Notes under the pieces: generated by a model | The model's database searches: none | What the model saw: only the letters and a program-made list of their open reading frames with translations | What the model was told of the DNA's origin: nothing | Translations under genes and position numbers: made by a program | Assembly: GCF_002165305.2 (NCBI RefSeq) | Contig: NZ_CP032286.1 | Coordinates: 992,001-1,056,000 of the forward strand | Length of the DNA: 64,000 nt | Reading direction: 5' to 3' | DNA from: Acinetobacter sp. WCHA55 | Lineage (GTDB): Bacteria > Pseudomonadota > Gammaproteobacteria > Pseudomonadales > Moraxellaceae | In this document: positions 8,693 to 17,713 of the stretch, in pieces | How positions within the stretch are numbered: the first letter of the stretch is position 1 | Layout of the letters: every line of letters starts with the position of its first letter

Positions 8693-9517
8693 ATGCTATC
8701 GCAAAGCAAGGATGCGAGTTTAGGGTTAGCGCACCAAAGCAAAATTTACACTTGGGATGGCGTCATTTTGTATGTGACTCATGAGCAGTTGAATAATGCC
8801 CATGCCCATTTTCCAGCACTTTTACAAATTGGCTTGGGAACACCTTTTGCGATTACTTTAGACAACCAAGTACGTAGTTATCACGATATTGTGGTGATGG
8901 CGCCCAATGTGATGCACAGTACCGATTCAGAAAATCAGCCTTATCTTGCGCTAATGATTGATCCTGATCATGCGCTCTATGGATACTTGTATCCATTGCT
9001 GAATGGCGAACAGATTCGTTCTTTGCCTGCCTCTTGCCTTGCTACGTTTCATTCACAGTTGCAAAAGTTGATTGCTAGGCAACTTAGCCCTGATGAAGCT
9101 AACCAATTGGTCTTCGGGCTACTGTCGACGTTAAACCCAAATCCGTTGCAGGTATTGCCATGGGATACCCGCGTTTTAAAAGCCTGTCATTATATTCAAC
9201 AACTTGTACCTCAGCAAATTCCCACAGTAGCTCAAGTCGCTGGACATACGGGACTGTCTGAGTCGAGACTGATGCACTTGTTCAGTCAGCAACTTGGGAT
9301 CTCAATGCGGCGTTACATTCTTTGGTTGCGTATTCGCTATGCTATCAAACTCTGGGCAGCAGGTCGGAGTTTGATTGATATTGCCTTGGAAGCGGGTTTT
9401 GCCGATCAGGCACATTTCACCCGAACTTTACGCAGCATGGCTGATTTTGCACCATCGATGCTGAAAGGGAAAAGCATCTTCGTAAATGACTCTATTAAAA
9501 CATCATCTACGTCATAG
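8693..9517 (+). CDS. AraC-family transcriptional regulator
   Basis: 274 residues. The C-terminal 100 residues are an AraC/XylS double helix-turn-helix: VAGHTGLSESRLMHLFSQQLG, then ALEAGFADQAHFTRTLRSM. The N-terminal half looks like a cupin-like sensing domain, but no ligand can be named. GGTGG lies upstream of the ATG. The target is unknown; the divergent DUF962 gene and the downstream aldolase are the nearest candidates. Confidence 0.88.
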   Translation: MLSQSKDASLGLAHQSKIYTWDGVILYVTHEQLNNAHAHFPALLQIGLGTPFAITLDNQVRSYHDIVVMAPNVMHSTDSENQPYLALMIDPDHALYGYLYPLLNGEQIRSLPASCLATFHSQLQKLIARQLSPDEANQLVFGLLSTLNPNPLQVLPWDTRVLKACHYIQQLVPQQIPTVAQVAGHTGLSESRLMHLFSQQLGISMRRYILWLRIRYAIKLWAAGRSLIDIALEAGFADQAHFTRTLRSMADFAPSMLKGKSIFVNDSIKTSSTS

Positions 9518-9682
9518 CGTGTTAAGTTATTTAATAGCCCATGGAAATAGCAGAATCATTCAAGACATCTTTCGCTATTTTACGAAGAATGAGTTTACGT
9601 TGAGTGGAGGGCTTAAGCTGGGTTTGGCTTTTTCCTCCTAACTCAATGTCAACGTTATGGATAGAGATAATAGGGATAACAA
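9518..9682. other. Intergenic region before the aldolase gene
   Basis: 165 bases. A minus-strand open frame crosses it and runs into the next gene. It contains AGGAGG on the minus strand (near 9630), but no start codon at a usable distance. It is treated as non-coding or a remnant. Confidence 0.3.
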
Positions 9683-10459
9683 ATGACCAGTTTACATGCG
9701 ATGAAAAGTCTAAAAGATGTCGTTTCAGAAACAGAATGGAATGCACGTTGCCAGCTTGCGGGGCTGTACCGTTTAATTGCGCATTTCCGCATGACCGATT
9801 TAATTGATACGCATATTAGTCTGCGTGTACCTGACGAAGACGGCCATTTCCTGATTAATCAATACGGCATTCCCTTTGAAAAAATGACGGCTTCGCATTT
9901 GGTTAAAATTGATTATGCAGGCAATATTATTGCAGATTATGATCAGGGGAAACTGGTCAATACCGCAGGTTTTGTGATTCACTCCGCGATCCATGATGCA
10001 CGTAAAGATGTGCACTGTGTGATTCATACGCATACTGCGGATGGCATTGCAGTGTCTGCACAAAAACATGGGTTATTACCTCTGTCTCAACATGCTTTGA
10101 AGTTTTATAACAAAGTGAGCTATCACGAATATGAAGGGGTAGCGTTATTGACCGAAGAGCGTGAGCGTCTCGTGAAAGACTTGGGGCAAAACCGAGTCAT
10201 GATTTTACGTAATCATGGCTTGCTATCGACAGGGGATTCGATTCAACGTGCTTTCCACGAGATTTATTTCCTTGAGCGCGCCTGCCAAGCGCAGATTAAA
10301 GCGATGGCGGGTGGTGCAGAACTTCATCTTCCTTCTGAAGCTGTACGTCAACATACGGCTCAACAGTTTGAAAGTGAATTGATTGAAATGGTGATGCTGA
10401 AAGCATGGAATGCCGCACTGTCTTTAATTGAACATCAACGTGACGAGTATTGTTCATAA
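9683..10459 (+). CDS. Class II aldolase/adducin-family protein
   Basis: 258 residues. Class II aldolase fold: the metal-binding HTHTADGIAV motif sits near the middle, followed by RNHGLLSTGDSI with the third His ligand. The N-terminal RLIAHFRMTDLIDTHISLRVP is typical of the aldolase II family. Members act on sugar phosphates, or in other cases have unclear roles. No sugar-pathway genes are adjacent, so the substrate is unknown. The start ATG at 9683 follows the weak purine stretch GATAATAGGGATAAC. Confidence 0.85.
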   Translation: MTSLHAMKSLKDVVSETEWNARCQLAGLYRLIAHFRMTDLIDTHISLRVPDEDGHFLINQYGIPFEKMTASHLVKIDYAGNIIADYDQGKLVNTAGFVIHSAIHDARKDVHCVIHTHTADGIAVSAQKHGLLPLSQHALKFYNKVSYHEYEGVALLTEERERLVKDLGQNRVMILRNHGLLSTGDSIQRAFHEIYFLERACQAQIKAMAGGAELHLPSEAVRQHTAQQFESELIEMVMLKAWNAALSLIEHQRDEYCS

Positions 10460-10478
10460 GCCATTCAACCATTTTAAT

Positions 10479-10508
10479 AAAAGTCTCTATTTCTAAGTAG
10501 AGGCTTTT
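10479..10508. terminator. Bidirectional terminator
   Basis: AAAAGTCTCTA pairs with TAGAGGCTTTT (one G-U pair), with A-rich left and T-rich right flanks. It lies between the convergent aldolase and MocR-type genes and can serve both. Confidence 0.8.
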
Positions 10509-10509
10509 A

Positions 10510-11904
10510 TTATGTTAAGTTTTGCTGTTGAGCTAACACATTTTTGAGCGTTTCGAAAATACGCGGATCTACTGATTGTGCGACATTGAAGCGTAAGAAA
10601 TTCTGTGCATTTAAGGATTGGCTAAACGCATTTCCTGGTGCTAAAACAACGCCATGTTTTAAACACTCTCGCGCAATAATTGCAGCATCGAAGCCGTTGG
10701 GGAGTTTACACCATAGAAATATGCCCGCTTGTGGGACTAGCCACGGTTGAATATTCAAAACTTTGAGCTGAGCAATGACTTTTTGCATTTCATGGGCAAG
10801 ACGTAAACGCACCGTTTCCATATGCTTACGATAGCCACTGTCTTTTAAGGCGATCAGTGCTATATCTGCGGCAAGTCGGCCGCCACCAAAAGACGTGGCG
10901 ATCTTTAAATCGATTAGATTTTCAATCCACTCATTTTTGGCCACGATATAGCCACAGCGCAAAGAGGCTGAAATGGTTTTTGAAAAACTATTAACTTGAA
11001 TGACACGATTGAGTCCATCAAAAGCGGCCAGTCGTGGTGCTGGAGTATGTTCAAAGTCGGCAAAAATATCATCTTCCACAATGACCAAATTGGTTTGATC
11101 GACCAATTTAAGTAAGCGATGTGCCGTGACGGGAGAAAGTACTGCACCCGTTGGGTTGTGTATGCCTGAGTTGGTGATATACAGCCGCGGTGAATGTGCC
11201 TCCAAAACAGACTGAAAGATCTCCAAATCTGGACCATGGGGAGTATACGGCACACTCACAATATTGATGCGATGAGCTTTGAGTAGGGCATGAAAATTAA
11301 AATAACAAGGGTCATCAACAATGACGGTATCGCCAGCTTCTAATAAAAAACGACAGATCAAATCAATACCTTGCGTGCCAGACTCAGTGAGCATGATATG
11401 TTCAGGAGAAGCTTCAATGCCAATGTGAGTTAAACGACGAGAAATTAATTGTCGTAGTTCAGGATGTCCTGCTGGTGTTGCGTACTCCACCAGTTCTAAG
11501 CTATCTGCTTTTGCCATGCTACGCAGAGCACGTCGAACACCTGTCTCATATAACCATTCGGGCGGTAACCAGCCACAACCCGGTTTGAGGGTGCTGTAAT
11601 CTGTATCTAAGGCTTGTCGAGAGACCCATAAAGGGTCGATCTCTCTATCTAGCTTAGGCCCCATTTGGGTTAAAGCCAGTGGTGCGACGGGGCCAGATAC
11701 ATAAAAGCCTGATCCAGGTTTAGAAAGAATGATGCCTTCTGCCATTAAACGTTCATAAGCTTCGACAACGGTTGAAACAGAGACCTTTAATGTACGTGCT
11801 TGTTGGCGCACAGAAGGAAGGCGATGATTGGGGAGGTAGGTACGTGAGCTAATTTTCAGTTTAATTTCATCCATGACTACATCAATTCTAGTTTGGCTAC
11901 GCAT
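10510..11904 (-). CDS. MocR/PdxR-type regulator (GntR helix-turn-helix plus aminotransferase domain)
   Basis: 464 residues with the chosen start. The N-terminal GntR winged helix includes LPSVRQQARTLKVSVSTVVEAY. A PLP-dependent class I/II aminotransferase domain follows, with TNSGIHNPTGAVL and the lysine region VNSFSKTISASLRCGY. ATG 11904 is preferred over ATG 11940 because AAGGAG lies seven bases before it. MocR proteins usually control a divergent gene; here that is the EamA transporter. The GTATT/GTATC repeats around 11957-11972 may be part of its operator. Confidence 0.9.
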   Translation of the reverse strand: MRSQTRIDVVMDEIKLKISSRTYLPNHRLPSVRQQARTLKVSVSTVVEAYERLMAEGIILSKPGSGFYVSGPVAPLALTQMGPKLDREIDPLWVSRQALDTDYSTLKPGCGWLPPEWLYETGVRRALRSMAKADSLELVEYATPAGHPELRQLISRRLTHIGIEASPEHIMLTESGTQGIDLICRFLLEAGDTVIVDDPCYFNFHALLKAHRINIVSVPYTPHGPDLEIFQSVLEAHSPRLYITNSGIHNPTGAVLSPVTAHRLLKLVDQTNLVIVEDDIFADFEHTPAPRLAAFDGLNRVIQVNSFSKTISASLRCGYIVAKNEWIENLIDLKIATSFGGGRLAADIALIALKDSGYRKHMETVRLRLAHEMQKVIAQLKVLNIQPWLVPQAGIFLWCKLPNGFDAAIIARECLKHGVVLAPGNAFSQSLNAQNFLRFNVAQSVDPRIFETLKNVLAQQQNLT

Positions 11905-11940
11905 TCCATTTCTCCTTAACTGTATGGGCTTTTTATACAT

Positions 11941-12031
11941 AACAGTTTTTATTTATTGTATTGGATTGTATCTCGATTCAAGCATGTGATCTATGTTCAA
12001 CTTGAGTGATTAACAATAAGAGAATCACATC
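11941..12031. promoter_or_regulatory. Divergent control region between MocR-type regulator and EamA exporter
   Basis: 91 bases containing TTGTATTGGATTGTATCTC, a short direct repeat of GTAT-type boxes spaced by half a helical turn. MocR-type regulators bind direct repeats. A role here is inferred from position only. Confidence 0.35.
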
Positions 12032-12892
12032 ATGAAAAAGGCAACTAGCGGCTGGGTAAACGGATTAATCGGTGTCGCTATTTTTGCAGGCTCTTTACCT
12101 GCAACACGAATCGCTGTTGCAGATTTTACGCCCATTTTTTTAACCAGTGCACGGGCCACAATTGCAGCTCTATTCGGATTATTTTTTCTGGTGTTACTTC
12201 GCCAAGCACGTCCAACCACTTCAAACATACCTGCACTTGCGGTCAGTGCATTGGGCGTGGTCATCGGCTTTCCACTCTTAACGGCTCTGGCCTTACAGCA
12301 TGTAAGTTCTGCACATTCCATTGTTTTCTTAGGTTTATTACCTATCAGTACTGCCACTTTTGCTGTTCTGCGTGGAGGAGAGCGCCCCAAGCCACTTTTT
12401 TGGTTGTTTTCAGTGCTGGGAGCCATTTTTGTAGCAGGTTATGCTGGACTTGGCGAGACCAGTACCGCATGGAAAGGTGACCTATATATGTTGGCAGCCA
12501 TTATTTTATGTGGGCTGGGTTATGCAGAGGGAGCAAAACTTTCGCGGTCGTTGGGCGGTTGGCAAGTTATTAGTTGGGCTTTACTGCTCTCGTTACCTGT
12601 GATGTTACCGATTGCATTATGGAGCATGCCTGTTTCATTTCAGCATGTCAGTACAGCCGCATGGATAGGACTGGCGTATGTCTCTATCTTTAGCATGCTG
12701 TTGGGTTTTGTGTTTTGGTATCGAGGATTAGCACAAGGTGGTATAGCATCCGTTGGTCAACTGCAATTACTCCAACCCTTCATGGGACTTGTACTTGCTG
12801 CTCTATTACTACATGAAAGTGTGAGTTGGATGATGTTAGTTGTCACTTTGGCAGCGATTATCTGTGTGGCTGTAGCGAGAAAATATGCTTGA
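12032..12892 (+). CDS. EamA-family (DMT) transporter
   Basis: 286 residues, ten hydrophobic segments in two EamA halves, with glycine-rich motifs such as LGVVIGFPLLTALAL and IFSMLLGFVFWYRGLA. DMT exporters move amino acids or other metabolites out of the cell. The substrate is unknown. It is divergent from the MocR-type regulator, a pairing often seen for regulated exporters. Confidence 0.88.
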   Translation: MKKATSGWVNGLIGVAIFAGSLPATRIAVADFTPIFLTSARATIAALFGLFFLVLLRQARPTTSNIPALAVSALGVVIGFPLLTALALQHVSSAHSIVFLGLLPISTATFAVLRGGERPKPLFWLFSVLGAIFVAGYAGLGETSTAWKGDLYMLAAIILCGLGYAEGAKLSRSLGGWQVISWALLLSLPVMLPIALWSMPVSFQHVSTAAWIGLAYVSIFSMLLGFVFWYRGLAQGGIASVGQLQLLQPFMGLVLAALLLHESVSWMMLVVTLAAIICVAVARKYA

Positions 12893-12952
12893 ACATATGA
12901 CGTCCAATTTTATCGTTATTGAGTAAAAAAATCTGGATATCATCTCTATGAT

Positions 12953-12973
12953 CAAAGATGAAATTCATCTTTG
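12953..12973. repeat. Short perfect hairpin after the EamA gene
   Basis: CAAAGATGA, three bases, TCATCTTTG. There is no T-run on either side, so it is not a standard intrinsic terminator. It may be an RNA 3'-end structure. Confidence 0.4.
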
Positions 12974-13085
12974 ACGATGGAATCTTACTAAACACTATAG
13001 TTAAGTATCTATATTTTATAAAAATCTGGTCCTGAGTATTTGCTGTACATAATTAGTGGGGGATTTTTAATCATGGAATAAAATC

Positions 13086-13113
13086 TTGCTGTATAGCAAC
13101 AATGCTGTATATA
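13086..13113 (+). promoter_or_regulatory. Candidate promoter for the antiporter leader
   Basis: TTGCTG (13086-13091), 16-base spacer, TATATA (13108-13113). Transcription would start near 13120, just ahead of the first leader helix. The motif TGCTGTA occurs three times (13041, 13087 and 13103), which may also be a binding site. The -35 match is weak. Confidence 0.35.
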
Positions 13114-13128
13114 GTTTTAAACATAGGC

Positions 13129-13239
13129 AGGTCAAGCGGTGCTTAAATTCGCAGTATGTTGAGTGTTGATGATAAGTCTTCGGAAATCGAGAAAGAAAAG
13201 ATCACCGCTGAGACGTCCTATCCGAACAGGCGTAGACCT
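13129..13239 (+). ncRNA. Candidate structured leader (riboswitch-like) upstream of the cation antiporter
   Basis: Nested helices can be drawn by eye. P1 is AGGTC (13129-13133) with GACCT (13235-13239). P2 is AGCGGTG (13135-13141) with CACCGCT (13203-13209). P3 is ACGtCCT (13213-13219) with AGGCGT (13228-13233). P2 closes a 61-base purine-rich loop, and P2 and P3 sit side by side inside P1, forming a junction. It ends about 65 bases before the antiporter ATG. GCTGAGA after P2 recalls the TPP riboswitch, but the rest of that motif is missing. No known class could be assigned by eye. Confidence 0.5.
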
Positions 13240-13303
13240 TAGTGAATAAAATTAAAATAGCGTGAAATTGGCATGGATTGTCAACAACTAAGATGAGAAC
13301 AAG

Positions 13304-15127
13304 ATGAGTGCAGAAGTAGATTCACTTGGACTGGTGGGGCCTGTTGTGCTGTTGAGTGCAGCGGTCATTGCCGTCCCTATTTTTAAACGTATTGGTCTAG
13401 GTTCGATATTAGGCTACTTAATTGCTGGATTAATCATTGGGCCATTTGGTTTTGCCTTTTTTAACAATCCGACAGCTATTTTACATATTGCTGAACTCGG
13501 CATCGTGATGTACCTCTTTATCATTGGATTGGAGATGCAGCCTTCGCACTTATGGAGTTTAAGGAAAGAGATTTTTGGATTGGGCAGTTTACAAATCCTG
13601 ATTTCAGTCATTGCCTTAACGGGTATGGGCATGTTGTTTGGCTTTAGCTGGAAAATTGCTTTCATTGGAGCAGCAGGCTTCGTCCTGACATCGACTGCGA
13701 TAGTGATGCAACTGTTAAATGATCGTGGAGAGCTGCATCAACGACGTGGTCAAAAGATCGTGGCGATCTTATTATTTGAAGACTTATTGATTGTTCCTTT
13801 GTTGGCATTGGTTGCATTTATGGCACCCAATCAAGTAGCAGAAAGCTCATCTATCGATTTGCAAGGGATTGGTATCGGACTATTGGCTATCGCGGGATTA
13901 ATTGTTGCAGGGCATTGGTTACTCAATCCATTATTTAAAATTTTAGCTGCCGCTAAAGCACGTGAAGTGATGACTGCTGCGGCATTGTTAGTAGTCTTAG
14001 GTGCGGCATTACTGATGCAACTCAGTGGTTTATCCATGGCACTGGGCGCATTTTTGGCGGGAGTGTTATTGTCCGAATCGACTTTCCGCCATCAAATTGA
14101 AGCGGATATTGAACCCTTCCGTAGCTTATTATTGGGCTTATTCTTCTTAGGTGTCGGGATGTCTTTGGACTTGGCAGTGGTCAGACAAAATTGGCCATTG
14201 ATTCTGAGTGGCGTGATTGCATTGATGTTCACCAAAGCACTGATGATTTATGTGGTCGCACGTTTGGCCAAAAGTAATCATTCCGAAGCTTTAGATCGTG
14301 CATTATTGATGGCGCAGGGCGGCGAGTTTGCCTTTGTGCTGTTTAGTGCCGCAGCGACAGCACAAATTATTGATAACACCATCAAGTCGAATTTAACTGC
14401 GATTGTCGTATTGTCTATGGTGTTGACGCCAATCATTGGGGTGTTGTTTAAACGCTTTACCCTTGAACAAGATGAAAGCTCACTTGATCAGGTCAAGGTT
14501 GCTGATGGTTTAACGGGTAAGGTACTAATGATTGGTTTTGGTCGCTTTGGTCAAGTGGCCAGTCAGTTGTTATTGGCACGTAGTGTGGATGTGACCATTA
14601 TTGATAATGATGTGAACATGATCCAAAATGCAGAAAAGTTTGGTTTTGATGTCTACTATGGCGATGGATGTCGTTTAGATATTTTACATGCTTCAGGAGC
14701 AGATACCGCAGAAGCAATTTTAGTCTGTGTTGACCACAAAGAAACGGTTAATAAAATTGTAGAATTGGTGAATGCTGAATTTCCTTTGGCTAAGCTGATC
14801 GTCCGTTCCTATGACCGCGAACACGCACTGTATCTGTCGAAGAAAAATGTCAGTTTGATGGTTCGAGAAACCTTTGAGTCTGCATTGGCTCTAGGTCAAA
14901 TGGCCTTGCAGCAACTGGGTGCCAGTCAGGATGAAATTCAGCAGGTGAGTGAGGATATCCGAGCTTTAGATCAGCAACGTTTTGAAACCGAAGTTGCAGC
15001 TGATGATGTCAAAGCGGGCATAGGTATACAATATACGCAGCGCAACCCGCGTCCGACTGCACCATTGATTAAGCCACAACATACAGGGCAGTTATTAAAT
15101 AATGCAGAACTAGAAAAAAATGAGTGA
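13304..15127 (+). CDS. KefB/KefC-type monovalent cation:proton antiporter (CPA2) with RCK domain
   Basis: 607 residues. About twelve membrane spans form a Na+/H+ exchanger domain (PIFKRIGLGSILGYLIAGLI, GLEMQPSHLW, LLFEDLLIVPLLAL). A cytoplasmic RCK/TrkA-N domain follows from about residue 405, with the nucleotide motif MIGFGRFGQVASQLL and the acidic strand end TIIDND. This layout matches KefB/KefC and YbaL-like potassium/proton antiporters. No KefF/KefG flavoprotein partner is adjacent. The start ATG 13304 has GAGAAC upstream, a poor ribosome site, which may matter if the leader controls translation. Confidence 0.9.
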   Translation: MSAEVDSLGLVGPVVLLSAAVIAVPIFKRIGLGSILGYLIAGLIIGPFGFAFFNNPTAILHIAELGIVMYLFIIGLEMQPSHLWSLRKEIFGLGSLQILISVIALTGMGMLFGFSWKIAFIGAAGFVLTSTAIVMQLLNDRGELHQRRGQKIVAILLFEDLLIVPLLALVAFMAPNQVAESSSIDLQGIGIGLLAIAGLIVAGHWLLNPLFKILAAAKAREVMTAAALLVVLGAALLMQLSGLSMALGAFLAGVLLSESTFRHQIEADIEPFRSLLLGLFFLGVGMSLDLAVVRQNWPLILSGVIALMFTKALMIYVVARLAKSNHSEALDRALLMAQGGEFAFVLFSAAATAQIIDNTIKSNLTAIVVLSMVLTPIIGVLFKRFTLEQDESSLDQVKVADGLTGKVLMIGFGRFGQVASQLLLARSVDVTIIDNDVNMIQNAEKFGFDVYYGDGCRLDILHASGADTAEAILVCVDHKETVNKIVELVNAEFPLAKLIVRSYDREHALYLSKKNVSLMVRETFESALALGQMALQQLGASQDEIQQVSEDIRALDQQRFETEVAADDVKAGIGIQYTQRNPRPTAPLIKPQHTGQLLNNAELEKNE

Positions 15128-15169
15128 GGTGGATGATAGAAATTAAAGTATGATTTTTATCATCTTGTA

Positions 15170-15202
15170 TGAAAAGGTCTATATTAGGCCTTTTCATTTT
15201 TG
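15170..15202. terminator. Terminator after the antiporter
   Basis: TGAAAAGG (15170-15177) pairs with CCTTTTCA (15189-15196), followed by TTTTTG. It lies between two convergent genes. Confidence 0.75.
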
Positions 15203-15263
15203 AACAGATGGATCTGATAGCACTGCATGATTTGGTCTAATTTTATATTGAACGAAATTTGTA

Positions 15264-16841
15264 TCAGTCCGATGATGTCGAACGGATACAATTTCGACCA
15301 TCATTCTTGGCTTGATAGAGTTTTTGATCTGCCAATTTAATTACATCTTGAGTATTTTCTGAGTCTTGGGGCCAAGAGGCAATGCCAATTGAAACAGTGA
15401 TCGTGCCAATTGGGTCAATGTAGCTTTGTGCTACTGTTTTACGAAGTCGTTCAGCTGCTATATAGGCAATCTTTGGATCTTCGTGTACTACAAAGACAAT
15501 AAATTCTTCTCCACCGACACGGCAGCACACATCATGTTGACGAAAGTTACTTTTCATATGAGAAGCTAACTTTTTCAATACGTGATCGCCTTGATCATGT
15601 CCATAACTATCATTCACTGCTTTAAAGTGATCTATGTCCAATGTAAGTACTGAAAAAGGTGTATTGGTTGCTTCTAATTCATTTAAAAAAAGTTTCATAC
15701 CGCGGCGGTTATAAAGCCCCGTCAGTGGATCGGTATTCACGTGTTGTTTTAGCTCTGCAATTTCATCTTTAAAATGTTTGGAGCTAAGCAAGAGAGCGGT
15801 GCGAAAGCGCAAAGCCTCAAAATACCATGGGTCTATGTTTTTAATGTCTTGATCAATATTTGGGCGAGTCAGCATGCTGGCCATTTGCGCAAGCTTATTG
15901 AGTGGTGATGAAATCAAGTATGAGAGCTTCCACACAAAAATGAACAAAAGCAAATAGAAACCGAGCATAGCCAGTGTTACTTTAACGATGATCGAGTTTG
16001 CTTGGCTTAATAATTCTAACGTTGGTTGTTGCGAAACAACAATCCAATTCACACTTGGAATTGCTGCAAAGCCCGCTAGGTTTTCGATACCTTTACTATT
16101 GACCAGTGCAATTTTCCCAGTGGAGTGTGATCTAATATATTGCATTCCTGTATTATTTTTTAATGAATCTCCTATGCGTGATTTATCTGGATGGAATATT
16201 ATTTTATTTTTATTATCAACAACATAGGTGTAGCTCTTTTTATAAGAATAAGTCGTCGCTAACAGTTCACTTACCAAATTTTCTTTGTTTAAATAGATTG
16301 TGCCCGTCACTATACCTAGAAATTCATTTTGAGGATTAAAAATAGGCTGAGCAATGAGTACAATTAAATTGTTTGACAAGCCTTTGTATGGAGAGGAAAT
16401 ATAGGTTTTCTTTAGTTTTAATGCTTCGGTAATACCTGAAGTTTTATATTGTTTTTTTGGATCGACATGTATGGTCTGAGGCGAATGTTCCAAAATAAAA
16501 GCATTCTTATCTACAATTGTGATCGAATTGAATTTTTGTGATTGATTTTTAAGGCGAGTAACTTCGGCTTTTAAAACCTGTCGATTCGAAAAATCTTGAC
16601 CAACAATTTGAGCACTATAGCGTAGCTCACTCAACATACTTTCAAAATATTTATCGGTACTAAATGCAATTTTTGAGGCATAGCGTTGATTGGCAGCCAA
16701 AGAGTTTTCGGTCAACTGTTCTTTGATGACATAGTTCAATACAAAAATTGAAATTAGAAACAAGCTTGAAACACAGCCTATAATTAAAATCAAAATAAGT
16801 TTTTGTAAATCTAGACTATGAAAAACAGATTTCTTGATCAC
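15264..16841 (-). CDS. Membrane diguanylate cyclase (Cache sensor plus GGDEF)
   Basis: 525 residues. Membrane span near 16-38, a periplasmic double-Cache-like sensor (about 40-285), second span near 285-307, then a GGDEF domain. The active site is GGEEF near residue 443. RQHD lies exactly five residues before it, so the RxxD inhibitory I-site is intact and product inhibition by c-di-GMP is expected. DPLTGLYNRRGM and LDIDHFKAVNDSYGHDQGD are standard GGDEF motifs. There is no EAL domain. The ligand of the sensor is unknown. Confidence 0.92.
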   Translation of the reverse strand: MIKKSVFHSLDLQKLILILIIGCVSSLFLISIFVLNYVIKEQLTENSLAANQRYASKIAFSTDKYFESMLSELRYSAQIVGQDFSNRQVLKAEVTRLKNQSQKFNSITIVDKNAFILEHSPQTIHVDPKKQYKTSGITEALKLKKTYISSPYKGLSNNLIVLIAQPIFNPQNEFLGIVTGTIYLNKENLVSELLATTYSYKKSYTYVVDNKNKIIFHPDKSRIGDSLKNNTGMQYIRSHSTGKIALVNSKGIENLAGFAAIPSVNWIVVSQQPTLELLSQANSIIVKVTLAMLGFYLLLFIFVWKLSYLISSPLNKLAQMASMLTRPNIDQDIKNIDPWYFEALRFRTALLLSSKHFKDEIAELKQHVNTDPLTGLYNRRGMKLFLNELEATNTPFSVLTLDIDHFKAVNDSYGHDQGDHVLKKLASHMKSNFRQHDVCCRVGGEEFIVFVVHEDPKIAYIAAERLRKTVAQSYIDPIGTITVSIGIASWPQDSENTQDVIKLADQKLYQAKNDGRNCIRSTSSD

Positions 16842-16982
16842 TTATGCCCCCAAGACAAGAACAGATTTTTTAAAGTTTTGTAGTGCTGCTTATAGAAACT
16901 CAACTCTCATGATTGAAACTAATGTGTACGAAAATTGATCTAATTTGCTTGCTGGTATTTTATAAGTATAGAGAAACTTCAG

Positions 16983-17022
16983 ACTAATATATATGTAATT
17001 TTTCTATAAAAATTACATTAGT
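16983..17022. repeat. Long AT-rich hairpin between the cyclase and a small membrane gene
   Basis: ATGTAATTTTT (16993-17003), four-base loop, AAAAATTACAT (17008-17018); the pairing extends as ACTA/TAGT with a small bulge. It lies in the 320-base divergent region. It could be an operator or a transcript-end structure. Nothing else is seen in this gap apart from the ribosome site of the next gene. Confidence 0.5.
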
Positions 17023-17162
17023 TTTCATTAAGATAATATGAATAGTACACAAAATCGCGTAATCAATCAAAAGTACTATTAAAGTTTAATGAAAACAACA
17101 TTAAATTGACATGCTTAACCGTAATAATGAGACCTTTATTATTTCGGTCATTGGAGAACAAC

Positions 17163-17339
17163 ATGAATGTCTTAGGCATCGGATTGATCATTGTATTATC
17201 ATTAATCGGCTTAGGGGCACTCATTACAGGTTTTGCTGTGGGCGAAACATTTTTTGTGATTGGATTACTTATATTTATTATGGCCTTTTTGGTTTGGTTA
17301 AGTCTTAAAGATAAATTTTCAAATCCTTTTAAAGATTAA
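17163..17339 (+). CDS. Small membrane protein, 58 residues, unknown function
   Basis: Two close hydrophobic spans (GIGLIIVLSLIGLGALITGF and FFVIGLLIFIMAFLVWL) and a short charged tail DKFSNPFKD. GGAG lies eight bases before ATG 17163. The frame is open further upstream, but that part has no ribosome site. I do not recognise a named family. Confidence 0.65.
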   Translation: MNVLGIGLIIVLSLIGLGALITGFAVGETFFVIGLLIFIMAFLVWLSLKDKFSNPFKD

Positions 17340-17443
17340 GAATGTTGTAATTGAGTTAATTTTATACCTTCGCCATAAGGAATATTAATTGGACTGGATA
17401 GAATTATGTTCTTTGTATCTATTCAGTATGTATATCTTATGAA

Positions 17444-17470
17444 CTACCAGCCCAAAGGCTGGTAGATTTT
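17444..17470. terminator. Terminator between two small genes
   Basis: CTACCAGCC, loop CAAA, GGCTGGTAG, then ATTTTC. It is a strong stem with a modest T-run, placed between convergent genes. Confidence 0.7.
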
Positions 17471-17482
17471 CAATTCTTTAAT

Positions 17483-17713
17483 CTAGGCTTCAATCCAATT
17501 ATCTTTAATTTCTTGAGCATCTCTATTTAATATGACCTGATTCTCTCGAATCTCTCTCACCCATGCACTCGGAATAAGATGGTGCTTCCCATCTCCATGT
17601 TTGGTGAGTTTGATCTGTTTACCTTCAATGTGGTCAACATCTCCAACTTTAGTTCCACATACAGCAATTACACTAGAGTGTTCTTTAATGTCCGAAATAT
17701 TAATCGTGGTCAT
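17483..17713 (-). CDS. DUF2171 protein
   Basis: 76 residues. DUF2171 pattern: IKEHSSVIAVCGTKVGDVDHI, GKHHLIPSAWV, and the C-terminal DNWIEA. This resembles the PRC-barrel-like 'how to adjust' stress proteins found in many bacteria; the function is not established. It follows the shared terminator and stands alone. Confidence 0.8.
   Translation of the reverse strand: MTTINISDIKEHSSVIAVCGTKVGDVDHIEGKQIKLTKHGDGKHHLIPSAWVREIRENQVILNRDAQEIKDNWIEA

Noticed and set aside
9531..9746. Minus-strand open frame between the AraC gene and the aldolase
   Set aside because: It overlaps the aldolase start and has no usable start codon after its AGGAGG; a remnant or shadow is more likely.
13129..13239. TPP riboswitch upstream of the antiporter
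   Set aside because: GCTGAGA after the second helix matches, but the downstream CCTGATCTGG-type helix and its partner are missing, and the gene is not in thiamine metabolism.
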